Positions 1-6,145 of a stretch of 7,107 nucleotides of DNA are shown in pieces. Position numbers and translations under genes: made by a program. How positions within the stretch are numbered: position 1 is the stretch's first letter; each line of letters starts with the position of its first letter. Under the pieces are notes generated by a model that was not told where the DNA came from, ran no database searches, and saw only the letters and a list, made by a program, of their open reading frames with translations. Location of the stretch: contig QGUU01000127.1 of assembly GCA_003242525.1 (NCBI GenBank), positions 1 through 7,107 of the forward strand, read 5' to 3'. The stretch is from Pseudomonadota bacterium. Lineage in GTDB: Bacteria > Pseudomonadota > Alphaproteobacteria > Rhizobiales > Rhizobiaceae.

Positions 1-73
1 AGAAGAATGCCTTCGCCGGATCGGTCATGGTTGCTGCCGCTTCCGGCGCCCGTTCCATTGCCACCACGTTCAT
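1..73 (-). CDS. livF: ABC importer ATP-binding subunit, LivF type (N-terminal fragment, cut by window edge)
   Basis: Only the first 24 codons are visible, so the identity rests on position. The ATG (73-71) overlaps the TGA of the upstream ATPase gene as ATGA, and a G-rich Shine-Dalgarno stretch sits about 8 nt ahead inside the end of that gene. The visible peptide begins MNVVAMERAP and contains a second in-frame ATG at codon 16 (MTDPAKAFF), which looks more like a usual LivF beginning, so the true start could be either. No ATPase motif is inside the window. In HAAT operons of order SBP-H-M-G the next gene is nearly always livF, the second cytoplasmic ATPase that pairs with LivG. The reading frame is seen directly; the function is inferred from operon order. 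Confidence 0.7.
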   Translation of the reverse strand, partial: MNVVAMERAPEAAATMTDPAKAFF

Positions 74-840
74 TGCACGCTCCCCCCCAGATAGGCTTCC
101 TGCACCCGAGGATCTTCCTTGATCTGGTGCGGCAAGCCAGAAGCGATGATGCGCCCCTGCGCAAGCACGGAGATCTTGTCGGCCAGAGAGAACACGACAT
201 GCATGTCGTGTTCGATGATGACCTTCGTCATGCCGCTCGACTTGATCTTCTTCAAAAGATCTATGGTCGTGTTGGTGTCATGTCGGCTCATGCCCGCGGT
301 TGGCTCATCCAGCAAGAGCAGGCGCGGCCGCTGGATCAGGCACATCGCCAATTCCAGCCGGCGCTTGTCACCGCGCGACAGTGCGCCCGAGGTGTCGAAG
401 CGCCGGGCGTAGAGGCCGACATCCTGGAGCAACTGTTCGGCCTCCTCGCGGATTTCGGTCTCCGAATCCACGCTGCGAAGCATGTTGACCCGAAAGGCGC
501 CGTCCCTGCGGGCGAATGCAGGCGCCATGACATTGTGGAGCACCGGCAGATCAACGAAGATTTCCGGCGTCTGGAACACGCGCGAGATGCCCAGCTGGTT
601 GATTTCGTGTGGAGCTTTGCCCGTCAGAACCTGGCCATCAAAGACCACCGCTCCGCTGGAGGGAGGAATGCGGCCGATGATGACGTTCAGCAGCGTCGAC
701 TTGCCCGCGCCATTCGGGCCGATGATGGCATGCGTCTTCCCTTCCTCGATCTGGAGATCGATGTCGGAGAGCGCGCGCAGGCCCCCGAAATTCTTGTGCA
801 CGTCGGCTGCATGAAGGATGATGTTAGGCTGCGTTGCCAT
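70..840 (-). CDS. livG: HAAT-family ABC importer ATP-binding subunit, LivG type
   Basis: This is a 256-residue cytoplasmic ATPase, the usual LivG length, which would power the importer with the LivF-type partner encoded next. Visible motifs are Walker A GPNGAGKST (41-49), Q-loop Q90 in VFQTPEIF, ABC signature LSRGD (154-158), Walker B RLLLLDEP (173-180) and switch histidine H211 in IIEHDMHVVF. The LivG-type helical region 96-140 is present. The signature departs from LSGGQ, having Arg and Asp at its third and fifth positions. The start ATG follows a GGAAA Shine-Dalgarno in the 11-nt gap after the livM-type stop, and the stop overlaps the next start as ATGA. The substrate cannot be read from this subunit; UrtD-like (urea/short amide) ATPases are close relatives, so liv names the family, not amino-acid transport. 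Confidence 0.93.
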   Translation of the reverse strand: MATQPNIILHAADVHKNFGGLRALSDIDLQIEEGKTHAIIGPNGAGKSTLLNVIIGRIPPSSGAVVFDGQVLTGKAPHEINQLGISRVFQTPEIFVDLPVLHNVMAPAFARRDGAFRVNMLRSVDSETEIREEAEQLLQDVGLYARRFDTSGALSRGDKRRLELAMCLIQRPRLLLLDEPTAGMSRHDTNTTIDLLKKIKSSGMTKVIIEHDMHVVFSLADKISVLAQGRIIASGLPHQIKEDPRVQEAYLGGSVQ

Positions 841-851
841 GATGCTTTTCC

Positions 852-1994
852 CTATTCCGCCGGATGGGGATGAGGTTGCGCGCCCGAGCCTTTCAGGCGT
901 CCGGTCAGCCAGCGTGCAAGGCGCTGGCTTCCCTCAACAAGGCCGCCCGGCAGGAACACTACGATCAGGACGAAGAGCAGGCCCAGCGTCAGATGCCATC
1001 CTTCGCCGACGAATTTGGAGAGAACGGCCACAACCACCTGCTCCAGGCCGTCTGGCAGGAAGGACAGGAAGCTGTGCAGTATGTTGGTGTTGATCGCAGA
1101 GAAGATGTTCTCGAAATATTTGATGAGCCATGCGCCGACTACCGGGCCGTACAGCGTACCCACCCCGCCCAGGATCGTCATGAGCACGACGTTGCCTGAC
1201 TCGGTCCATTTCATTCTCTCGGCACCGGCCAAGGGATCGGTGACGGAAAGCAGCGCACCGGCCAGTCCGGCAAACATTCCCGAGATGACGAATGCGGCAA
1301 GCGTGTAAGGCTTGGTGTTGAAGCCGGTATAGCTCATCCGGGTCTGGTTCGACTTGATGCCGCGCAGCGCCAGTCCGAAGGGCGACCTGAAGATCAGCTG
1401 TGAAATATAGAACGAGACGATGAGCAGTACCGCGCAGATGTAGAAGCCGGTATAGCCGCTTATGGATCCTCCCAACAGCGTCGGATGCGGCAAGCCGTCC
1501 GTCGAAGCGCTGGCGCCAAACAATGCGTCGAGCACGCGTGGGTCGTTCTTGGCCAGCAGGAGGCCGGTCTCGCCATTCGTGATGGGCGTAAGCACGGAAT
1601 ATGCCAGGCTGTAGCACATCTGCGCAAAGGCAAGCGTCAGGATCGAGAAGTAGATTCCTGTCCGCCTCAGGCAGAAATACCCAATCACCAGCGCAAAGAT
1701 GCCGGTCACAACCACGGCAAGCGCCATCGCCGGAAGGATGTCCATGGTGAGCAGCTTGAACGACCACACGGTGGTGTACGAGCCCACTCCGAGGAAGGCC
1801 GCATGGCCGAAGCTCAGATAGCCGGTCAGGCCGAACAGAATGTTGAACCCGATCGCGAAGATCGCATAGATCGCAAATTTCTGCATGAGCCCTGGATATG
1901 CCGCGCCGAAAGGCGCGAGCCATATCGGCATGGTCAGCACTATGGCCGCGAATATTGCCAGCTTGCTCAAGTCGGTTCGAGACAATGAGACCAT
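852..1994 (-). CDS. livM: HAAT-family ABC importer permease, LivM type
   Basis: This 380-residue polytopic inner-membrane protein is the LivM-type half of the transport channel. It has about eight to ten hydrophobic segments. The family-typical N-terminal block around residues 48-72 ([19 protein letters not shown]) is present, as is the late cytoplasmic coupling block at 267-288 ([21 protein letters not shown]), which contacts the ATPases. A long loop of about 40 residues (138-178) lies in the middle and a His/Pro-rich hydrophilic tail closes the protein. The ATG lies 4 nt after the livH-type stop, with GGAG inside the end of that gene as a possible ribosome site, which implies translational coupling. 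The family call is secure. Nothing in the permease fixes the substrate. Confidence 0.95.
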   Translation of the reverse strand: MVSLSRTDLSKLAIFAAIVLTMPIWLAPFGAAYPGLMQKFAIYAIFAIGFNILFGLTGYLSFGHAAFLGVGSYTTVWSFKLLTMDILPAMALAVVVTGIFALVIGYFCLRRTGIYFSILTLAFAQMCYSLAYSVLTPITNGETGLLLAKNDPRVLDALFGASASTDGLPHPTLLGGSISGYTGFYICAVLLIVSFYISQLIFRSPFGLALRGIKSNQTRMSYTGFNTKPYTLAAFVISGMFAGLAGALLSVTDPLAGAERMKWTESGNVVLMTILGGVGTLYGPVVGAWLIKYFENIFSAINTNILHSFLSFLPDGLEQVVVAVLSKFVGEGWHLTLGLLFVLIVVFLPGGLVEGSQRLARWLTGRLKGSGAQPHPHPAE

Positions 1995-1998
1995 GGGA

Positions 1999-3027
1999 TC
2001 AGTTCTCCATGATTCCGCGACGGCCCATCAGTCCGCGAGGCCGCACAAGAAGAATGACAACCGCGACGAGGTAGATGACTACCTGGTCGATGCCCGGCAC
2101 GAGCGACTTGACCTCCGTCATTGAAGCGAATGATTGCAGAATCCCCAGCAGGAAGCCTGCGGCCACGGCTCCGCCCAGCGAGCCCATTCCGCCGACAACG
2201 ACCACGACGAAGCTGAGCACCAGGAAGTCCATCCCCAACTGGTAGTTGGGGGCCAGCAGCGGCGTGTACATGACGCCCGCAACGCCAGCCACTACGGCGG
2301 CCAGCCCGAAGACGATCGTGAACCGCCTGTCGATGTCGATGCCGAGGACACCGACCGTTTCACGATCGGCCATACCGGCCCGGACGACCATTCCGAACGT
2401 CGTGAACTGAAGAAACGCAAAGACCCCGCCGATGACGACCGCGGAGAAGGCCAGATAGACGATCCGCCACCATGGATAGGTCAGGGTATGCGGATCCATT
2501 CCGAGCCAAACCCCGATATCGGCGGCGCTGCGGAGGTCGGAAGGGATCGGCTGCGGGATCGGATTGGCTCCGAAAAAGCTCTTGACGATCTCCTGGAGCA
2601 CAATGGCCAGGCCAAAGGTGACCAGGATCTGCTCGGCATGCGAACGCTTGTAGAAGTGCTTGATGATCCCGCGTTCCATCGCGATGCCGATCACAAGCAT
2701 GGCGGGTACCGCAAGAAGAATGGAAATCGGAACGGAGTAGTCTACGAGAACGGCACCGAAATCGCCGAACCAGTTCTGGACGAGCGGCGTGCGCACCTCC
2801 ACCGGCGTACCCCAAGGAGAAAGATTCTCCGGATCGATCGTCACCGTTTCGAGGGTGATCAGGTAACGGAATGTGACGGCACAGAAGCAGCCCAGCATGA
2901 AAAGGGCGCCATGCGCGAAGTTCACAACGCCGAGGGTACCGAATACGAGCGTCAGACCGAGGGCAATGAGCGCGTATGCGCCGCCCTTGTCCAGCCCATT
3001 GAGCAACTGAGCCAGAAACGCGTTCAT
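1999..3027 (-). CDS. livH: HAAT-family ABC importer permease, LivH type
   Basis: This 342-residue inner-membrane permease pairs with the LivM-type protein. The N-terminus is typical of Liv[22 protein letters not shown] at about 10-30, followed by [14 protein letters not shown] (33-46). The coupling-loop region [20 protein letters not shown] is at 272-291 and the C-terminus reads [13 protein letters not shown]. It is longer than classic E. coli LivH because of a hydrophilic loop at about 58-95 that includes [11 protein letters not shown], plus an extended loop at about 155-185. The start ATG has AAGGAAG upstream at good spacing. It lies 69 nt beyond the binding-protein gene, the largest gap in the operon, and that gap holds a strong hairpin. 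Confidence 0.95.
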   Translation of the reverse strand: MNAFLAQLLNGLDKGGAYALIALGLTLVFGTLGVVNFAHGALFMLGCFCAVTFRYLITLETVTIDPENLSPWGTPVEVRTPLVQNWFGDFGAVLVDYSVPISILLAVPAMLVIGIAMERGIIKHFYKRSHAEQILVTFGLAIVLQEIVKSFFGANPIPQPIPSDLRSAADIGVWLGMDPHTLTYPWWRIVYLAFSAVVIGGVFAFLQFTTFGMVVRAGMADRETVGVLGIDIDRRFTIVFGLAAVVAGVAGVMYTPLLAPNYQLGMDFLVLSFVVVVVGGMGSLGGAVAAGFLLGILQSFASMTEVKSLVPGIDQVVIYLVAVVILLVRPRGLMGRRGIMEN

Positions 3028-3064
3028 AGATTCTTCCTTAGCTGAAGACGGTGCGCGCGGAGCT

Positions 3065-3088
3065 GGTCCCGGCCCGAAAGCCGGGACC
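3065..3088 (-). promoter_or_regulatory. Intercistronic hairpin between binding-protein gene and livH
   Basis: A perfect inverted repeat, GGTCCCGGC (3065-3073) and GCCGGGACC (3080-3088), encloses a 6-nt loop. In the minus-strand transcript it begins 8 nt after the binding-protein stop and ends 37 nt before the livH start. There is no U-run after it, so it does not look like a complete intrinsic terminator. Stable hairpins at this place in binding-protein operons commonly protect the upstream mRNA from 3' decay or partly attenuate readthrough, giving more binding protein than permease. That role is inference; the stem is seen directly. Confidence 0.7.
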
Positions 3089-3096
3089 TCGCCTTG

Positions 3097-4440
3097 TCAG
3101 CACTGATTGGGCTCGTACGGACCCAGCTCTCCGCCAAAGATGGACGGGTCGTAGGTGACCTTGTCCCGCGGCGTCTTACCGATCACGTTGAGCACATCGA
3201 ACTTGCTCGACGGATTCTCGTTGCCGCGAACCACAAGCACCTCCTTGAAGCACTGGTGGTCGCTATCGCGATAAAGCGTCGGCCCGTTTCCGGCTCCGTC
3301 AAACTCAAATCCTTCCAGCGCCTTGATGACCTCGGGCGGATAGAAGGTCCCTGCCCTTTCCACCGCGTCGGCATACAGGATCGCCTGGACATAGCCGGTG
3401 TGGGACGACTGGGAGGGCGGAGCGCCATATTCTTCGCCGTAGGACTTTGTGAACGCCTTCGTTCCTTCGTCCTCAAGCGCCCAGTGCCAGTTTGACGTGC
3501 CGATGATGCCTTTCACCGCATCGCCGGCGCCGACAGCCATCAGCTCCGAGAACATCGGAACGATGATCTCGAAGTTCTTGCCATTGGCCTGGCGGTCGCG
3601 CAGTCCGAACTGGGTCGCCTGCGGCAGCGAGTTCACCATGTCGTGGCCATAGTGATTGAGAATGAGCACGTCGGCGCCGGAATTGAGAACAGGCGTGAGA
3701 TATTGCGAGTAGTCTCCCAGGCCGAGGGGAGTGCGCACGGTGGCAACGGTTTCCCATCCCAGCGCCTCGGTCGCTGCCTTGATGGATTCTTCCTGCGTCC
3801 AGCCCCAGGTGTAGTCGGCAGTGAGGTGGTAGGCCCGGCGCTCAGTGCCGTATTCCTGGGCGAGGATGGGGGCGATCGCCACGCCGGACTGGTAAGCGTT
3901 GAAGAAATGCCTGAAACCGTAGCGGCGCTTGTCCTTGCCTGTCGTGTCGTTGGAATGCGTAAGGCCGGACATATAGATGACGCCCATTTCCTGGCAGAGA
4001 CTCTGCTGGGCGATAGCCTCGGCCGACGTAACACAGCCACTGACCATGATGGCGCCGTCGCGCTCGATCATGCGCCGCGCGCCATCCCGGGCAACGTCGG
4101 TGTTCGTCTGCGTGTCACCGGTCACGTATTCGACCTTGCGCCCCAGAAGGCCATTCCCCTTCAGGGCAACGGGCTTGAGGGTGTTCAGGATACCGCCGTC
4201 GCCCTCGCCGTTAATATGCTTGACCGCAAGCTGGTAGCCCTTGAGCTGGTCCAGTCCCTCCTCGGTGTAAGAGCCGGTCTGCGGCACGTTGAAACCGAAT
4301 ACCACACGCCCCTTGGACGGGTCGTTGCAGAATTCCTCCGCCCATGCGCCCTTGGTAAAAACATAGGGCGCTCCCAACGTCACGAGCCCCGCCCCTGCAC
4401 CCTTGAGGATGCCGCGTCTGGTCATGCGGAATTTGGTCAT
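3097..4440 (-). CDS. HAAT-family ABC transporter substrate-binding protein, Tat-type signal
   Basis: This 447-residue periplasmic binding protein of the Peripla_BP_6/LivK-like type captures the substrate for the importer encoded downstream. The start is set at 4440 because GGAGG (4454-4450) lies 9 nt ahead of it; a longer reading frame from 4497 would bypass this site. The N-terminus carries a twin-arginine signal, TRRGILKG, with probable cleavage after AWA (residue 34). The mature part starts with a beta strand and ligand-loop pattern (RVVFGFNVPQTGSY, 45-58). It then has GDTQTN (108-113), SGLTHSNDTTGKD (158-170), ADYTWGWTQEE (208-218) and the DHQCF motif (394-398) typical of HAAT proteins. 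Five cysteines are present (38, 136, 149, 397, 447). The sequence resembles a binding protein I recall being widespread in alphaproteobacteria beside short-chain fatty-acyl regulators. Ligand unknown; amino acids, short amides and small carboxylates are all possible. Confidence 0.93.
   Translation of the reverse strand: MTKFRMTRRGILKGAGAGLVTLGAPYVFTKGAWAEEFCNDPSKGRVVFGFNVPQTGSYTEEGLDQLKGYQLAVKHINGEGDGGILNTLKPVALKGNGLLGRKVEYVTGDTQTNTDVARDGARRMIERDGAIMVSGCVTSAEAIAQQSLCQEMGVIYMSGLTHSNDTTGKDKRRYGFRHFFNAYQSGVAIAPILAQEYGTERRAYHLTADYTWGWTQEESIKAATEALGWETVATVRTPLGLGDYSQYLTPVLNSGADVLILNHYGHDMVNSLPQATQFGLRDRQANGKNFEIIVPMFSELMAVGAGDAVKGIIGTSNWHWALEDEGTKAFTKSYGEEYGAPPSQSSHTGYVQAILYADAVERAGTFYPPEVIKALEGFEFDGAGNGPTLYRDSDHQCFKEVLVVRGNENPSSKFDVLNVIGKTPRDKVTYDPSIFGGELGPYEPNQC
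4339..4440 (-). other. Twin-arginine signal peptide of the binding protein
   Basis: Residues 1-34 have the Tat layout: a basic n-region, the motif T-R-R-G-I-L-K at 7-13, a weakly hydrophobic h-region rich in Gly and Ala, and AWA before the likely cleavage point. A lysine (30) near the end of the h-region would act as a Sec-avoidance residue. The motif differs from S-R-R-x-F-L-K at two places (T for S, I for F), so Sec export is possible, but the Arg pair and the polar h-region favour Tat. Confidence 0.65.
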
Positions 4441-4449
4441 CTTCACTCT

Positions 4450-4454
4450 CCTCC
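4450..4454 (-). promoter_or_regulatory. Ribosome binding site deciding the binding-protein start
   Basis: GGAGG on the minus strand lies 9 nt before the ATG at 4440. It supports that start over the in-frame upstream codon at 4497, which would put 19 non-signal-like residues ahead of the Tat motif. Confidence 0.8.
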
Positions 4455-4460
4455 ACGATG

Positions 4461-4510
4461 GCAATAGCCTCACACAGGAGAGCCGAACCCAGTACAACTA
4501 TGCAATAGCC
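4461..4510 (-). repeat. Two copies of GGCTATTGC in the importer leader
   Basis: On the minus strand GGCTATTGC appears at 4469-4461 and 4510-4502, 41 bp apart. A related plus-strand CTATTGTAA occurs at 4561-4569. The CTATTGYA core resembles the TTGCA-like half of RamB/PrpR operators, so these may be additional weak regulator sites, but nine bases twice could also be chance. Confidence 0.4.
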
Positions 4511-4525
4511 CTTTGTAATATATAT

Positions 4526-4555
4526 TTTTTTTTGTAATTTTCCTTTTTTTTGTAA
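4526..4555 (+). repeat. 12-bp exact direct repeat TTTTTTTTGTAA, 18-bp period
   Basis: TTTTTTTTGTAA occurs exactly at 4526-4537 and again at 4544-4555, a start-to-start distance of 18 bp. Both copies include a TTTGTAA-like motif preceded by a T-tract. The copies sit in the middle of the divergent promoter, so a pair of protein dimers could bind them side by side. Confidence 0.8.
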
Positions 4556-4580
4556 AGCAACTATTGTAAATGTTTGTACA

Positions 4581-4589
4581 GGGAGGAGG
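4581..4589 (+). promoter_or_regulatory. Ribosome binding site deciding the regulator start
   Basis: GGGAGGAGG lies just ahead of the ATG at 4592. It is a very strong Shine-Dalgarno and makes 4592 the start rather than the in-frame TTG at 4574, whose initiation would translate through the Shine-Dalgarno itself. A TTTGTACA motif (4573-4580) abuts it, so a bound regulator there could block ribosome access or elongation of RNA polymerase. Confidence 0.85.
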
Positions 4590-4591
4590 CG

Positions 4592-6145
4592 ATGCGCGCG
4601 CCAATCGGCATCCAGATCAGACGCAAACGGTTGGCGCTCGGCCTCTCCCAGGCCGCGTTGGCGAAGGCTGTCGGCATCTCGGCCACCTATCTCAATCTCA
4701 TCGAGAACAACAAAAGAGCGATCGGCGGAAAGCTGCTCGTACGGATTAGCGAACGGCTGGGGCTGGATCTGGACCAATTGTCGGGCGTCACCGAATCCCG
4801 TTCCATCCAGGCCATCGAGGAACTTCTTGCCGACCCGGCAATGGCAGGGATCGAGATGGAGCCGGCGGCCATTCGGGATTTTGTGGCACGCTTTCCAGAA
4901 GCAGGGCTGGCTCTTACCCGGCTTTACCGGCTGTATCTGGACGCGAGCGCAAGCATCGACGTCTATAGCCACAGGCTTCGCTCGGATCCGCTTCTGTCTC
5001 AGATGCTGCATCAGGTCCTCAACAGGATTTCCGCCATTCGGTCCGGGGCTGAGATCCTCGACAAGGTGCCGGATCTCACGGATGCCGAGCAGAAGCGCTT
5101 CAGCGCCACGATCAGCCGGGAGAGCGAGGAACTGACAAGCACCGTAAGGAGCCTCGTCGACTACTTCGACAGAACCGCCTCGCTCGAACGACCCATTTCG
5201 CCGATGGCCAACCTGGACGAGGCCATCATCGCCCACCGAAATCATTTCCCCGGCCTCGAAGCGGCCGCCGATGAACTCAGGGCCGAACTGGCCGCCACCA
5301 CCGTTCTGGAGGAAAAGGAACTCGAGCAGGCTCTATGGCGACGATTCGGCATTCGCTCGGTGCGACTGCCGGCAGGTTCCAACATTGTCGGTCAGTACCG
5401 CTACGAGCCGGACGAAGGCAGGCTCCTGTTTCGTGGGTCGGCGGCCCGCTCAACCCGAATCTTCCAGATGGCGCGGATATACGCCAGCAAGGCGGCTGCG
5501 CAAACGATCGAAGCGACAGTCGAGGAACTCAGGTTCAACTCGGAAGAGGCGCGCCGGATCGCCAGCAAGGCCCTCTCCTCCTACGTCGCTGGCGCCATGA
5601 TGATGCCCTATGAACGCTTCCTGGCGGACGCGGAGGCATTGCGTTACGACATCGAGCTGTTGGCCCATGTGCATGGAGCCAGCTTCGAGCAGGCGGCCCA
5701 CCGTCTGGTAACTCTCCGGCGGAAGGGCGCAGAAGGGGTTCCTTTCGGTTTCCTGCGCAGCGACCGGGCCGGGCGCTTGACCAAGCGATTTCCCCTGCCC
5801 GGGCTAGCCTTGCCGCTTTCCGGACATGGCTGCGTTCTATGGCCAATCTTCCGGGCTTTCGGCAGCACCGATCTTGTCAGGCAGGTTGCGGAGTTTCCCG
5901 GCGGGGAGCGCTTCCTTCTGATTGCAAAGGCCGTTTCCAAGCAAATGCCGAGCTACCGCGAGGAGGCACCGGCCTATTCGATCATGCTGGCATGCGACCT
6001 GGTGCATGCCGACCGCACCGTCTATTCGGATGGCCTCGACCTATCACAACGGCCGGTCGCGGTCGGGGCATCGTGTCTCCTGTGCCCGCGGCAGGAATGC
6101 GGCCATCGTCAGGAGGTCCGCTCCACCTCGACGTGGCTGCAGTGA
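4592..6145 (+). CDS. XRE-family regulator of the short-chain fatty-acyl (RamB/PrpR/ScfR-like) type with an embedded HisKA-like segment
   Basis: This 517-residue cytoplasmic transcription factor probably controls the divergent importer and itself. An XRE helix-turn-helix spans about 7-62 (GLSQAALAKAVGISATYLNLIE). Residues 132-195 look like a histidine-kinase dimerisation/phosphoacceptor domain with H140 in the phosphoacceptor position. Residues 240-345 match the ImmA/IrrE-like region of this family but show no HExxH zinc-protease motif. Residues 350-505 form the C-terminal domain (DUF2083-like) with FEQAAHRLVTL, GVPFGFLRSDRAG and a terminal cysteine motif C495-x2-C498-x4-C503. Family members such as mycobacterial PrpR and corynebacterial RamB control acetate/propionate genes, respond to acyl-CoA, and in PrpR carry an Fe-S cluster. 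The protein is somewhat longer than the roughly 470 residues I recall as usual. The 3' end overlaps the convergent kinase by 37 bp. The family call is firm; effector and targets are inferred. Confidence 0.88.
   Translation: MRAPIGIQIRRKRLALGLSQAALAKAVGISATYLNLIENNKRAIGGKLLVRISERLGLDLDQLSGVTESRSIQAIEELLADPAMAGIEMEPAAIRDFVARFPEAGLALTRLYRLYLDASASIDVYSHRLRSDPLLSQMLHQVLNRISAIRSGAEILDKVPDLTDAEQKRFSATISRESEELTSTVRSLVDYFDRTASLERPISPMANLDEAIIAHRNHFPGLEAAADELRAELAATTVLEEKELEQALWRRFGIRSVRLPAGSNIVGQYRYEPDEGRLLFRGSAARSTRIFQMARIYASKAAAQTIEATVEELRFNSEEARRIASKALSSYVAGAMMMPYERFLADAEALRYDIELLAHVHGASFEQAAHRLVTLRRKGAEGVPFGFLRSDRAGRLTKRFPLPGLALPLSGHGCVLWPIFRAFGSTDLVRQVAEFPGGERFLLIAKAVSKQMPSYREEAPAYSIMLACDLVHADRTVYSDGLDLSQRPVAVGASCLLCPRQECGHRQEVRSTSTWLQ
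4985..5176 (+). other. HisKA/DHp-like segment inside the regulator (residues 132-195)
   Basis: Aligned without gaps to kinase positions 6822-6631, this segment shares 22 of 64 residues by my count. They include the LSQ before the histidine, H140, the IRS eight to ten residues after it, EIL in helix 1, DL in the turn, and RF, TI, ES and LT in helix 2. The kinase's HEIRTP box reads HQVLNR here, so the catalytic acid after His and the proline kink are lost while the His stays. No ATP-binding domain follows. It may serve as a dimerisation element, a phosphoacceptor, or a docking surface for the neighbouring kinase. Confidence 0.6.

Larger units (their letters stand above)
4441..4591 (+). promoter_or_regulatory. 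Divergent promoter region with TTTGTAA-like motif array (both strands served)
   Basis: This 151-bp gap separates the binding-protein operon (minus strand) from the regulator gene (plus strand). Positions 4511-4570 contain only 10 G or C in 60, sharply AT-rich against the rest of the window. The plus strand carries TTTGTAA at 4512-4518 and 4531-4537, TTTGTAAA at 4549-4556, ATTGTAAA at 4563-4570 and TTTGTACA at 4573-4580; TACAA, the reverse form, occurs at 4493-4497. RamB/PrpR-family regulators are known to bind sites with a TTTGCAA core, one base different, so these are candidate operators for the adjacent regulator. I could not assign convincing -35/-10 boxes for either direction. Autoregulation plus control of the importer is the expected arrangement but is inferred. 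Confidence 0.6.

Noticed and set aside
7..873. 288-residue plus-strand frame across the livG-type gene
   Set aside because: It is antisense to a complete ATPase with all motifs; it is rich in Arg, His and Asp as expected of a GC-rich shadow frame and matches no family.
934..1923. 329-residue minus-strand frame within the livM-type gene
   Set aside because: Same-strand alternative frame rich in Arg/His without domain character, nested in a clear permease.
2134..3045. 303-residue plus-strand frame across the livH-type gene
   Set aside because: Very hydrophilic low-complexity composition (His, Asp, Arg, Glu) that mirrors the hydrophobic codons of the permease on the other strand; no ribosome site and no recognisable domain.
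3065..3088. Intrinsic terminator after the binding-protein gene
   Set aside because: The stem is strong but is not followed by a U-run on either strand, and the downstream permease gene has no separate visible promoter.
3643..4467. 274-residue plus-strand frame across the binding-protein gene
   Set aside because: Antisense to a well-supported periplasmic binding protein; it would also cover that gene's ribosome site.
4525..4551. T-runs as an intrinsic terminator
   Set aside because: No GC-rich stem precedes either run on either strand, and the location is a divergent promoter.
4574..4591. Upstream TTG start for the regulator, adding six residues
   Set aside because: The added codons are the Shine-Dalgarno itself; the ATG at 4592 has ideal placement after GGGAGGAGG and gives the usual family N-terminus.
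4211..5245. 344-residue minus-strand frame spanning the divergent promoter
   Set aside because: It runs through the AT-rich intergenic DNA and antisense to the regulator; the part in the promoter translates into low-complexity Lys-rich sequence, and its end overlaps the binding-protein gene out of frame.
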